Positions 23,632 to 31,249 of a stretch of 31,249 nt of DNA are shown here, piece by piece. Source of the stretch: Pseudomonadota bacterium (GTDB lineage: Bacteria; Pseudomonadota; Gammaproteobacteria; Burkholderiales; Burkholderiaceae_B); NCBI GenBank assembly GCA_023427085.1, contig JAEZBO010000139.1:1-31249 (forward strand), read 5' to 3'. A program made the position numbers and the translations under genes. The first letter of the stretch is position 1. Each line of letters begins with the position of its first letter. Under the pieces are notes generated by a model. The model was not told where the DNA came from. It searched no databases and saw only the letters and a list, made by a program, of their open reading frames with translations.

Positions 23632-25548
23632 ATGGATTTCCCTCGCGAATTCGACGTCATCGTGGTCGGTGGCGGACACGCCGGCACCGAGGCCGCCTTG
23701 GCCGCGGCGCGCGCCGGCAGCCAGACCTTGCTTCTCACCCATAACATCGAGACGCTGGGGCAGATGTCCTGCAATCCCTCGATCGGCGGGATCGGCAAGG
23801 GCCACCTGGTCAAGGAGATCGATGCCATGGGTGGCGCGATGGCCTTGGCTACCGACGAGGCGGGCATCCAGTTCCGTATCCTTAACGGTTCCAAGGGTCC
23901 GGCGGTTCGCGCGACCCGCGCCCAGGCCGACAGGGTGCTGTACCGCCAGGCGATCCGGGGCCGGCTGGAAAACCAGAAGAATCTTTGGTTGTTCCAGCAA
24001 GCGGTGGACGATCTGATACTCGACGGCGACAAGGTCGTTGGCGCGGTGACCCAGGTGGGTCTGCGATTTCGAGCCAAGACCGTGGTGCTGACTGCGGGGA
24101 CTTTCCTGAATGGCCTGATTCACGTGGGCCTGCAGAATTACTCGGGCGGCCGTGCCGGTGACCCGCCAGCCATTTCCCTGGGTCAGCGGCTCAAGGAGCT
24201 GCAGTTGCCGCAAGGCCGGCTCAAGACCGGCACGCCACCGCGCATCGATGGCCGCAGCATCGATTATTCGCAGCTCGAGGAACAACCGGGTGATCTGGAT
24301 CCGGTGCCGGTGTTTTCGTATATGGGCAATGCGGCCATGCATCCGCGCCAGTTGCCATGCTGGATCACGCACACCAATGCGCGCACTCACGACATCATCC
24401 GCGGCGGGCTCGATCGTTCGCCGATGTATAGCGGCGTGATTGAAGGGGTGGGGCCGCGCTACTGCCCGTCGATCGAGGACAAGGTCCATCGGTTCGCCGG
24501 CAAGGACTCGCATCAGGTCTTTCTCGAGCCCGAGGGCCTGGACACGCACGAGGTCTATCCCAACGGTGTCTCCACCAGCCTGCCTTTCGATGTCCAGCTG
24601 GCTTTGATCCAGTCCTTGCCCGGTCTTGAGAACGCACATATCCTGCGGCCGGGTTACGCGATCGAGTACGACTACTTCGATCCGCGTGCGCTCAAGAGCA
24701 CGCTCGAAACCAAGGCGATCCGCGGCCTGTTTTTTGCTGGCCAGATCAATGGCACGACCGGCTACGAAGAAGCCGCCGCCCAAGGCTTGCTGGCCGGCCT
24801 CAACGCCGCCTTGCTTGCGCAGGAAAAAGATGCCTGGACACCCCGGCGCGACGAAGCCTACCTGGGCGTGCTGGTCGATGACCTGGTCACGCGCGGCGTC
24901 ACCGAGCCGTATCGGATGTTCACGTCGCGGGCCGAATATCGCCTCAGCCTGCGCGAAGACAACGCCGACTTGCGTCTGACTGAAATCGGTCGGCGGCTCG
25001 GCCTGGTCGACGATGCGCGCTGGGATGCCTTCAATCGCAAGCGCGATCTGATCGAGACCGAGGTCCAGCGCCTGCGCGCGACTTGGGTGCACCCCAAGCG
25101 CTATACCGACGAGGCCGCGACCGAGTTGCTGGGCAAGCCGATTGAGCGTGAGTACTCACTATCAGATTTGCTCGCACGGCCGGCGGTCTCCTATGCCGAT
25201 CTGATGCGCGCGCCCGACGGCTACGGCAATCTGCTGGCCGGGCCGGGGCTGAACGACGGCCCCGAGGCAGAGCAGGTCGAGGTCCAGATCAAGTACGCCG
25301 GCTACATCGCCCGCCAGCACGACGAAGTGCAGAAGCACGTACGACTCGAGTCCCAGGCCATTCCGGCGGATATCGATTACGACGCGGTCACCAGCCTGTC
25401 CTTCGAGGTCAGGCAGAAGCTCAAGGCCGCACGGCCCGAGACGGTCGGGCAGGCCGCAAGGGTGTCCGGCGTCACGCCGGCAGCCGTCTCGCTGCTGTTG
25501 ATCCATCTGAAGCGGCTGCAGTACGGCTCGCGCCAGCGGGCCGCCTGA
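23632..25548 (+). CDS. mnmG: tRNA uridine-5-carboxymethylaminomethyl modification enzyme, FAD subunit
   Basis: A 638-residue flavoprotein of normal length. With MnmE it modifies the wobble uridine of several tRNAs (cmnm5U34). The FAD-binding motif VVGGGHAGTEAA lies at 11-22, and the signature CNPSIGGIGKGHLVKEIDAMGG begins at Cys47. A second conserved cysteine, Cys278 in RYCPSIEDK, corresponds to the catalytic Cys277 of E. coli. The C-terminal MnmE/tRNA-binding region is complete. The start at 23632 has a poor ribosome site. It is the first gene of the operon, with rsmG starting one base after its stop. No mnmE gene is in the window. Confidence 0.97.
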   Translation: MDFPREFDVIVVGGGHAGTEAALAAARAGSQTLLLTHNIETLGQMSCNPSIGGIGKGHLVKEIDAMGGAMALATDEAGIQFRILNGSKGPAVRATRAQADRVLYRQAIRGRLENQKNLWLFQQAVDDLILDGDKVVGAVTQVGLRFRAKTVVLTAGTFLNGLIHVGLQNYSGGRAGDPPAISLGQRLKELQLPQGRLKTGTPPRIDGRSIDYSQLEEQPGDLDPVPVFSYMGNAAMHPRQLPCWITHTNARTHDIIRGGLDRSPMYSGVIEGVGPRYCPSIEDKVHRFAGKDSHQVFLEPEGLDTHEVYPNGVSTSLPFDVQLALIQSLPGLENAHILRPGYAIEYDYFDPRALKSTLETKAIRGLFFAGQINGTTGYEEAAAQGLLAGLNAALLAQEKDAWTPRRDEAYLGVLVDDLVTRGVTEPYRMFTSRAEYRLSLREDNADLRLTEIGRRLGLVDDARWDAFNRKRDLIETEVQRLRATWVHPKRYTDEAATELLGKPIEREYSLSDLLARPAVSYADLMRAPDGYGNLLAGPGLNDGPEAEQVEVQIKYAGYIARQHDEVQKHVRLESQAIPADIDYDAVTSLSFEVRQKLKAARPETVGQAARVSGVTPAAVSLLLIHLKRLQYGSRQRAA

Positions 25549-25549
25549 A

Positions 25550-26233
25550 ATGGCCGGCACCGATACGACCGGCCATGCGGGCCGATTGCGGGACGCCGCG
25601 CAGGCCATGGGCCTGACGCTGGCGCCGGGGCAGGCCGAGACGCTGCTCGAGTACCTGGCGCAGATGCAGCGCTGGAATCGCACCTACAACCTGACGGCCC
25701 TGCGCGAGCCCGAACAGATGTTGATCCAGCATCTGTTCGACAGCCTGTCGGTGATCGCGCCGCTCGAGCGCGAACTGGCCAGGCTCGATGCCGCGGCGCT
25801 GCCGACCGTGATGGACGTCGGTTCGGGGGGAGGCCTGCCTGGCGTCGTGATCGCCGCCTGCCGGCCCGCCTGGACGGTCTGCTGCGTCGATGCGGTCGAG
25901 AAGAAGACCGCGTTCGTGCGGCAGATGAGCGGCGCGTTGAAGCTGAACAATCTGTCGGCGCGCCATGCGCGGGTCGAACAGATCGATCCGGCCGGTTGCG
26001 ACGTGGTGGTTTCACGCGCATTTGCATCTCTGCAGGATTTCTCTAGACTGGCGGGCCGGCATGTGCGCCAGGGCGGCATGCTGCTCGCCATGAAGGGGCG
26101 TCATCCCGATGACGAGATCGATGCGCTCGATCAGGATGGACACTGGAACGTCACGCTGGCCGAGCCGCTCAACGTACCCGAATTGCAGGCACAGCGTTGC
26201 CTGATCTGGATGCGCCGTAAAGGAAACCCATGA
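25550..26233 (+). CDS. rsmG: 16S rRNA (guanine-527-N7)-methyltransferase
   Basis: A 227-residue enzyme that methylates G527 of 16S rRNA using S-adenosylmethionine; its loss gives low-level streptomycin resistance in other bacteria. The SAM-binding loop is MDVGSGGGLPG (88-98). The family marker HLFDSLSV (61-68) and the opening QRWNRTYNLTA (40-50) are present. The gene starts one base after mnmG and its stop overlaps the parA start (ATGA), a compact order common in proteobacteria. Confidence 0.96.
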   Translation: MAGTDTTGHAGRLRDAAQAMGLTLAPGQAETLLEYLAQMQRWNRTYNLTALREPEQMLIQHLFDSLSVIAPLERELARLDAAALPTVMDVGSGGGLPGVVIAACRPAWTVCCVDAVEKKTAFVRQMSGALKLNNLSARHARVEQIDPAGCDVVVSRAFASLQDFSRLAGRHVRQGGMLLAMKGRHPDDEIDALDQDGHWNVTLAEPLNVPELQAQRCLIWMRRKGNP

Positions 26234-27027
26234 ATCAAGCCAAGCCCGCGCGCGCCGCACGCGTCTTCTGCATCGCCAACCAGAAGGGCGGGGTGGGCAA
26301 GACCACCACGGCCATCAATCTCGCGGCAGGTCTGGCGGCGCACAAGCAGCGTGTGTTGCTGGTCGACCTCGACCCGCAAGGCAACGCCACCATGGGCAGC
26401 GGGATCGACAAGAGCAAGCTCGAGCACAACCTGTACCAGGTGCTGATCGGCGATGCGACGGTCAAGCAGGCCGCGGTGCCCGCCGCGTCGGGCGGCTACG
26501 ACGTGCTGCCGGCCAACCGCGAACTGTCCGGCGCCGAGATCGATCTGGTGCAGATGGAAGACCGCGAGCAGCAGTTGCGCCGCGCGATCGACGCGGTCGG
26601 CGGCGACTACGACTTCGTGCTGATCGACTGCCCGCCGACCTTGTCGCTGCTGACGCTCAACGGTCTGGCCGCGGCGCACGGCGTGATCATCCCGATGCAG
26701 TGCGAATACTTCGCGCTCGAAGGGCTGTCCGACCTGGTCAACACCATCAAGCGCGTGCATCGCAACCTGAACGCCGACCTGCGCATCATCGGCCTGCTGC
26801 GGGTGATGTTCGATCCGCGCGTGACGCTGCAGCAGCAGGTGTCGGCGCAGCTCGAGTCGCATTTCGGCGACAAGGTCTTCAAGACCATCGTGCCGCGCAA
26901 CGTGCGGCTGGCCGAGGCGCCCAGCCATGGCATGCCGGGCGTGGTGTACGACCGCGCGTCGCGCGGGGCCAAGGCCTATCTCGAGTTCGGCGCCGAAATG
27001 ATCAAGCGGGTCAAGCAGCTGGACTGA
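26230..27027 (+). CDS. parA: Chromosome partitioning ATPase ParA (Soj)
   Basis: A 265-residue ATPase that binds DNA non-specifically in its ATP form and moves ParB-parS complexes apart. It has the deviant Walker A KGGVGKTT (19-26), A' box LVDLDPQGN (44-52) and Walker B-type VLIDCPP. The short N-terminus without a DNA-binding helix-turn-helix marks the chromosomal (type Ib/Soj) form rather than a plasmid type Ia ParA. AAAGGA precedes the start, which overlaps the rsmG stop by four bases. Its parS targets lie at 22382-23579. Confidence 0.97.
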   Translation: MNQAKPARAARVFCIANQKGGVGKTTTAINLAAGLAAHKQRVLLVDLDPQGNATMGSGIDKSKLEHNLYQVLIGDATVKQAAVPAASGGYDVLPANRELSGAEIDLVQMEDREQQLRRAIDAVGGDYDFVLIDCPPTLSLLTLNGLAAAHGVIIPMQCEYFALEGLSDLVNTIKRVHRNLNADLRIIGLLRVMFDPRVTLQQQVSAQLESHFGDKVFKTIVPRNVRLAEAPSHGMPGVVYDRASRGAKAYLEFGAEMIKRVKQLD

Positions 27028-27076
27028 GCCCGGCACCTCCCGCCATCTCCATCAAATAAGAACGAGGACCCCAACC

Positions 27077-27994
27077 ATGGCAAGCAGAAAACCGAAAGGC
27101 CTGGGCCGAGGACTGGACGCATTGCTGGGCTCGGAAGGCCCGCCGCTGTCGAATCTGGACAAGGAAGACACGCCGGCGCTGCCGCCGGCGGTGCTGCCGG
27201 TCACCCGCATGCGTGCCGGCAAGTACCAGCCGCGCACCCGCATGGACGAGGGCGCGCTGAACGAACTGGCCGAGTCGATCCGTGCCCAGGGCGTGATGCA
27301 GCCGATCCTGGTGCGGCCGCTGGTCGGCGACGACAAGGGCCAGTACGAAATCATCGCCGGCGAGCGGCGCTTTCGCGCCGCCAAGCTGGCCGGCCTGAAG
27401 GAAGTGCCGGTATTGGTGCGTGAGGTGGCCGACGAGAATGCCGCGGTCATGGCGCTGATCGAGAACATCCAGCGCGAAGATCTCAACCCGCTCGAAGAGG
27501 CGCATGGCGTGCGCCGCCTGCTCGATGAGTTCGGCCTGACGCACGAGCAGGCCGCGCAGGCGGTGGGACGTTCACGCTCCGCCACCAGCAATCTGCTGCG
27601 GCTGCTGAACCTGGCCGCGCCGGTGCAGACCATGCTGCTGGCCGGCGACATCGACATGGGCCACGCGCGTGCGCTGCTGGCGGTTGACGCCGCCACGCAG
27701 ATCATCCTGGCCAACCAGATCATCGCCCGCCGGTTGTCGGTGCGCGAAGCCGAGAAGCTGGTGGCCCGCGCGGTGCGCGAGGCCGAGAACGGCAATGCCG
27801 TGGCGCGCAAGGGCGCCGCGCCCAGCCGCGACGTCACGCGCCTCGAAGAAGCGCTGTCCGACCAACTGGGCACGCGGGTCAGCCTCAAGCTGGGTGCCAA
27901 GGAGCGCGGCCAGATCGTCATCGATTTCCACGGCTGGGAGCACCTGTCCTCGCTGCTGGACAAACAGGGGCTGTCGGGCGCGGTCGATGCCTGA
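27077..27994 (+). CDS. parB: Chromosome partitioning protein ParB (Spo0J)
   Basis: A 305-residue clamp protein that loads at parS and spreads along DNA using CTP. The N-terminal ParA-stimulating motif KGLGRGLDALLG is at 7-18. The CTP-binding box shows as GERRFRAAK, with ENIQREDLNPLEEA following. The helix-turn-helix (EQAAQAVGRSRSATSNLLRL) recognises parS, and the last 60 residues form the dimerisation domain. GAGGA precedes the start, 49 bp after parA. The last eight bases overlap the asparaginase gene. Confidence 0.97.
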   Translation: MASRKPKGLGRGLDALLGSEGPPLSNLDKEDTPALPPAVLPVTRMRAGKYQPRTRMDEGALNELAESIRAQGVMQPILVRPLVGDDKGQYEIIAGERRFRAAKLAGLKEVPVLVREVADENAAVMALIENIQREDLNPLEEAHGVRRLLDEFGLTHEQAAQAVGRSRSATSNLLRLLNLAAPVQTMLLAGDIDMGHARALLAVDAATQIILANQIIARRLSVREAEKLVARAVREAENGNAVARKGAAPSRDVTRLEEALSDQLGTRVSLKLGAKERGQIVIDFHGWEHLSSLLDKQGLSGAVDA

Positions 27995-28973
27995 GCGCCT
28001 GCCGCGCATCGTCCTGCTGGCCACCGGCGGCACCATCGCCGGGGCGCCTGCGCAGAGCCTGTCGTATCGCGCCGGCGCACTGCCGGCGCATGCCTTGCTC
28101 GAAGCGGTACCGCAACTCGCGGCACTCGCGCGCATCGACAGCGAGCAGATCGCCGCGGTCGGCAGCCAGACCATCGATACGGGCATCTGGCGCAAGCTGG
28201 CTGCGCGGGCGCAGGCGCTGTGCGATGACCCCGAGGTCGACGGCATCGTGGTCACCCATGGCACCGACACCATGGAAGAGACCGCCTATCTGCTCAATCT
28301 GGTGCTGCATACCCGCAAGCCGGTGGTGCTGACCGGCGCGATGCGTCCGGCCGGCGCGCTGGGTGCCGACGGGCCGGCCAACCTGCACGATGCGGTGGCG
28401 GTCGCGGCCGACCCGCAGGCCACCGGCCGCGGCGTGACGGTGGTGGTCAATCAACAGATCCACGCCGCGCGCGCGATCCACAAGAGCGCGGCCAACGGCC
28501 TGTGCGCATGGACGTCGGCGGCAGGCCTGCTGGGCCGGGTGCAGGCTGCGCGCATCGAGTGGCTGGCCGATACGACACGCCTGCACACGCACGCCAGCGA
28601 GTTCGCGCCATGGTCGGGCGAGCTGGCCCGCAGCGCGGTGCTGTACTCGCATGCCGACATGGATGGCGCGTTGGTCGATGCGGTGCTGGGATGCGGCCTG
28701 CAAGGCATCGTGCTGGCCGGCGTGGGGGATGGCAACAGCAGCGACGCGACGCTCGATGCGCTGGCGCGCGCGGCCCGTGCGGGACTGGCGGTCGTGCGCG
28801 CGACGCGCTGCGGCAGCGGCGCCGTGCATCGCAACGTCGAGATCGACGACCAGGCGCTCGGTTTTGTCGCGGCCGGCGACCTCAACCCGCAGAAGGCGCG
28901 CATCCTGCTGGCGCTGGCCCTGGCGCGCGGCGCCGACACCGCGGCGCTGCAGCGCTGCTTTCAACGCTACTGA
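27987..28973 (+). CDS. Asparaginase, type I-like cytoplasmic form
   Basis: A 328-residue hydrolase converting L-asparagine to aspartate and ammonia. The first active-site loop is ATGGTIAGA with the nucleophile Thr16. The second site is THGTDTMEE with Thr93 and Asp94, and Lys166 completes the catalytic set. These match E. coli asparaginase II residues Thr12, Thr89, Asp90 and Lys162. There is no signal peptide, so the enzyme should be cytoplasmic. Its ATG overlaps the last eight bases of parB, so translation is probably coupled to the partition operon. Some glutaminase activity is possible. A GC-rich hairpin without a T-run follows at 28991-29009. Confidence 0.92.
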   Translation: MPERLPRIVLLATGGTIAGAPAQSLSYRAGALPAHALLEAVPQLAALARIDSEQIAAVGSQTIDTGIWRKLAARAQALCDDPEVDGIVVTHGTDTMEETAYLLNLVLHTRKPVVLTGAMRPAGALGADGPANLHDAVAVAADPQATGRGVTVVVNQQIHAARAIHKSAANGLCAWTSAAGLLGRVQAARIEWLADTTRLHTHASEFAPWSGELARSAVLYSHADMDGALVDAVLGCGLQGIVLAGVGDGNSSDATLDALARAARAGLAVVRATRCGSGAVHRNVEIDDQALGFVAAGDLNPQKARILLALALARGADTAALQRCFQRY

Positions 28974-29281
28974 CGCAAGGCCGCATGGCCGTGCCGCCGC
29001 GGCCGGCACACCCCGATCACGCCCCCCCGCGCCGTCGACATTGCATCAGTTTGCGTCAGCGCCGGATGCGTGCAAATCAGCGTGCTAGCATCGTCGCTCC
29101 TCGCGGCCGGCAGGCGCCGGCGACCCGTGCTTCGCGGAACGGATCGCCCCTGCGTGCCAGGCCAGCCGCACTCCTCAATGACAAACATGGGCCCGGACCG
29201 ACATCGTGCAGTCCGGCGCGGCGCCAGCCATGATCCGTCGGGATCGGGCCGCGCGCCCGCGCGACCCGACTAGGAGCAGTC
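28974..29281. other. Intergenic region between asparaginase and atoE genes
   Basis: No gene is supported here. It begins with a hairpin GTGCCG-CCGCGGC-CGGCAC (28991-29009), which may end the asparaginase transcript inefficiently. I could not find a convincing promoter for the transporter gene, although the lower-GC patch at 29041-29095 is the likeliest place. Confidence 0.5.
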
Positions 29282-30601
29282 ATGTTCAAGATGTTGTCGC
29301 GCCCGGCCGTGCGGCTGGTCGAACGTTATCTTCCCGATCCCTATATCTTCGTCGTCATCCTCACGCTGATCGCCGCGTTGGCCGCGGTGGGGCTCGAGGG
29401 CCAGTCGCCGGTGCAGGTGGTGCAGTGGTGGGGCGATGGTTTCTGGGGCCTGCTGGTCTTCACGATGCAGATGTTGCTGGTGCTGGTGACCGGCTACATC
29501 CTGGCCAGCACGCCGCCGATCAAACGCCTGCTGAGCGGCCTGGCCGCCACCGCGCGGACTCCGCCGCGGGCCATCGTGATAGTCACGCTGGTGGCGCTGG
29601 CCGCCAGCTGGATCAACTGGGGCTTCGGGCTGGTGGTCGGCGCGCTGTTCGCCAAGCACGTGGCGCGTCACGTGCGCGTCGACTACCGCCTGCTGGTGGC
29701 CAGTGCCTTCTCGGGCTTTCTGGTCTGGCACGGCGGCCTGTCCGGCTCGGTGCCGTTGACCATCGCGACCGAGGGGCATTTCGCCGAGGCGGCGATGGGC
29801 GTGATCCCGACCTCTCAGACCATGTTCTCGTTCTACAACATCGCCATCGTGCTGGCGCTGTTCGTGGTCGTGCCGCTGGTCAATCGCCTGATGATTCCCG
29901 ACGACAAGGACAGCGTCTACGTCGACCCGGCCCGGCTGGCCGACCTGGACGCGCCCGACGTGGCCGACCCGCAGGACGATCGGCCCGCGGCGCGGCTCGA
30001 GAATTCGCCGGTGCTGGGCTGGGTGGTCGGTGGGCTGGGGCTGCTGTACCTGCTGCATTACTACATCGTGCAGGGCCGCTCGCTGGACCTGAACGCGACC
30101 AACTTCACGATGCTGTTCCTGGCCATCCTGTTGCACGGCTCGCCGCGCAGCCTGCTCAACGCCTTCGACGAGGCGATCCGCGGCGGCGCCGGCATCGTGC
30201 TGCAGTTCCCGTTCTACGCCGGCATCATGGGCATCATGACGGAGTCGGGGCTGGTCACCAGCGTCACCCAGGTCTTCACGTCGATCGCCTCGGCCGAGAC
30301 GCTGCCGTTCTGGACCTTCATCAGCGCCGGCATCCTGAACATGTTCGTGCCCTCGGGCGGCGGCCAGTGGGCGGTGCAGAGCCCGATCGTGATCGCGTCG
30401 TCCGAAGCGCTCAACGCCGACCTGCCACGCGTGGCGATGGCGGTGGCGTGGGGCGACGCATGGACCAACATGCTGCAGCCGTTCTGGGCGCTGCCGGTGC
30501 TGGCGATCGCCGGCCTGAAGGCCAAGGACATCATGGGGTTCTGCGTGGTGCACCTGCTGGTCAGTGGCGTGATCATCTCGATAGGCCTGACCTTTTTGTA
30601 G
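29282..30601 (+). CDS. atoE: Short-chain fatty acid transporter, AtoE family
   Basis: A 439-residue inner-membrane protein of the AtoE family, thought to take up short-chain acids such as acetoacetate or butyrate. About ten to twelve membrane segments are visible. Conserved loops are INWGFGLVVGALFAK, VWHGGLSGSVPL and the near-C-terminal MFVPSGGGQWAVQ. A hydrophilic loop of about 40 residues (roughly 205-240) separates the halves. TAGGAG precedes the start. No other ato genes adjoin it, so the substrate is from family knowledge only. Only a weak hairpin follows before the tRNA promoter. Confidence 0.9.
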   Translation: MFKMLSRPAVRLVERYLPDPYIFVVILTLIAALAAVGLEGQSPVQVVQWWGDGFWGLLVFTMQMLLVLVTGYILASTPPIKRLLSGLAATARTPPRAIVIVTLVALAASWINWGFGLVVGALFAKHVARHVRVDYRLLVASAFSGFLVWHGGLSGSVPLTIATEGHFAEAAMGVIPTSQTMFSFYNIAIVLALFVVVPLVNRLMIPDDKDSVYVDPARLADLDAPDVADPQDDRPAARLENSPVLGWVVGGLGLLYLLHYYIVQGRSLDLNATNFTMLFLAILLHGSPRSLLNAFDEAIRGGAGIVLQFPFYAGIMGIMTESGLVTSVTQVFTSIASAETLPFWTFISAGILNMFVPSGGGQWAVQSPIVIASSEALNADLPRVAMAVAWGDAWTNMLQPFWALPVLAIAGLKAKDIMGFCVVHLLVSGVIISIGLTFL

Positions 30602-30628
30602 ATTCTTCGGGAAATCCCGGTCTTTCAT

Positions 30629-30657
30629 TTGACACGCGTTTAAAAAATCCTCATAAT
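30629..30657 (+). promoter_or_regulatory. Promoter of the tRNA-Tyr-Gly-Thr-tuf cluster
   Basis: Perfect TTGACA at 30629-30634, 17-bp spacer, CATAAT at 30652-30657. The tRNA-Tyr begins 16 bp later. Such a near-consensus promoter suits stable-RNA and translation genes. Confidence 0.8.
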
Positions 30658-30672
30658 CCTTCGTTCTCTTTC

Positions 30673-30759
30673 GGTGGGATGCCCGAGTGGTTAAAGGGGG
30701 CAGACTGTAAATCTGTTGGCCTTGCGCCTACGTTGGTTCGAATCCAACTCCCACCACCA
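30673..30759 (+). tRNA. tRNA-Tyr (anticodon GTA)
   Basis: 87 bases including an encoded CCA. The acceptor arms GGTGGGA and TCCCACC pair fully. The anticodon GTA (30707-30709) lies in loop CTGTAAA. A long variable arm, as expected of tRNA-Tyr, and a T arm GTTGG/CCAAC around TTCGAAT are present. Confidence 0.95.
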
Positions 30760-30788
30760 AGAGACCGGCCGCCAGCCGTACGAATACC

Positions 30789-30817
30789 AGGCGCTGCTCA
30801 TCGCAGCGCCTCGTTTT
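30789..30817 (+). terminator. Terminator-like hairpin between tRNA-Tyr and tRNA-Gly
   Basis: A perfect 9-bp stem AGGCGCTGC/GCAGCGCCT with loop TCATC, then CGTTTT. It could stop part of transcription after tRNA-Tyr or mark an RNA-processing site. Confidence 0.6.
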
Positions 30818-30853
30818 GTGAGGGTAGGCGGCGAGCAGTGCGGGAACCGAATC

Positions 30854-30927
30854 GCGGGTGTAGCTCAATGGTAGAGCAGAAGCCTTCCAAGCTTACGACG
30901 AGGGTTCGATTCCCTTCACCCGCTCCA
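30854..30927 (+). tRNA. tRNA-Gly (anticodon TCC)
   Basis: 74 bases with encoded CCA. The acceptor arms GCGGGTG and CACCCGC pair fully. Anticodon TCC is at 30886-30888 in loop CTTCCAA. The T arm GGG-TTCGATT-CCC is intact. The outermost anticodon-stem pair appears to be a G-A mismatch. Confidence 0.94.
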
Positions 30928-30987
30928 GGTAGTTGTTGGCAGTTTTCATTCGTGGTCGCCGGCGCAACGCAGGCGGCCTTCGAAAAT

Positions 30988-31062
<75 letters not shown>

Positions 31063-31123
31063 CTAATTCCTAGTCTTCGGCGCTGCCGAGCAGCCCGGGG
31101 CTTCATCCAGTCAGGAGTCCGCC

Positions 31124-31249
31124 ATGGCAAAAGGCAAGTTTGAGCGTACCAAGCCGCACGTGAACGTGGGTACGATTGGTCACGTTGACCACGGCAAAAC
31201 GACGTTGACGGCTGCGATCACGACGGTGCTGTCGACCAAGTTCGGCGGA
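31124..31249 (+). CDS. tuf: Elongation factor Tu, N-terminal fragment
   Basis: The first 42 codons of EF-Tu, cut by the right edge of the window. It begins MAKGKFERTKPHVNVGTIGH, and the P-loop GHVDHGKTT lies at 19-27. It carries aminoacyl-tRNA to the ribosome at the cost of GTP. CAGGAG precedes the start. It lies directly after tRNA-Thr and is probably co-transcribed with tRNA-Gly and tRNA-Thr. Confidence 0.97.
   Translation, partial: MAKGKFERTKPHVNVGTIGHVDHGKTTLTAAITTVLSTKFGG

Noticed and set aside
24116..24131. CACGTG inside mnmG as a parS
   Set aside because: Seven of eight bases match in the left half and four of eight in the right half. It is part of conserved coding sequence.
30605..30625. 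CGGG-AAAT-CCCG hairpin after atoE as a terminator
   Set aside because: The stem is only four bases and there is no proper T-run, so it is too weak to call.

Overview
The window is a GC-rich stretch (coding DNA roughly two-thirds G+C) from a betaproteobacterial chromosome, most likely Bordetella or a close relative in the Alcaligenaceae. Three things point there: the tripartite tricarboxylate transporter bctCBA next to its bctDE two-component system, the order mnmG-rsmG-parA-parB close to a replication-origin-like region, and a tRNA-Tyr/Gly/Thr-tuf cluster. This is inferred from gene order and protein motifs. No 16S gene is present. I see no insertion sequence, prophage, CRISPR array or obvious pseudogene.

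Layout. (1) 1-1849: the 5' end of a CaiB/BaiF CoA-transferase gene on the minus strand, divergent from a succinate-semialdehyde-type aldehyde dehydrogenase that ends at a strong terminator. (2) 2169-7187: a five-gene sulfur-scavenging operon with a TauD-type dioxygenase, an SsuA/TauA-like binding protein, ATPase, permease, and a DszC-like flavin monooxygenase. (3) 7178-11111, minus strand: ada, alkB, psd and a class II sirtuin gene; ada has a candidate Ada box upstream. (4) 11112-12095: about 1 kb without a gene, holding DnaA-box-like 9-mers in a repeated arrangement. (5) 12096-17487: response regulator and sensor kinase, then transporter genes bctC, bctB and bctA, closed by two tandem terminators. 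(6) 17621-20391: a YbdL-like methionine aminotransferase (minus), an AbrB-type membrane protein, and a cold-shock protein with its terminator. (7) 20466-23631: about 3.2 kb without a credible gene, with two exact DnaA boxes, a G-quadruplex motif and five ParB-binding (parS) palindromes. (8) 23632-28973: mnmG, rsmG, parA, parB and a cytoplasmic-type asparaginase in one closely packed array. (9) 29282-30601: an AtoE-type short-chain fatty acid transporter. (10) 30629-31249: promoter, tRNA-Tyr, hairpin, tRNA-Gly, tRNA-Thr and the start of tuf.

How it fits together. The most distinctive part is the chromosome-maintenance block. ParA and ParB are encoded just beyond the parS cluster they should act on, and the last parS covers the -35 region of the promoter that appears to drive mnmG-rsmG-parA-parB. 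This suggests ParB feedback on its own operon. The replication start cannot be fixed by eye: exact DnaA boxes occur both at 11.4-12.0 kb and at 20.8-20.9 kb. The other modules are ordinary metabolic units: sulfur acquisition, citrate/tricarboxylate uptake and alkylation-damage repair. Within them the Ada protein is unusual, because three of its four zinc-ligand cysteines are replaced. I did not find a clearly new multi-gene system. The best leads are the architecture of the origin/partition region and the Ada variant.
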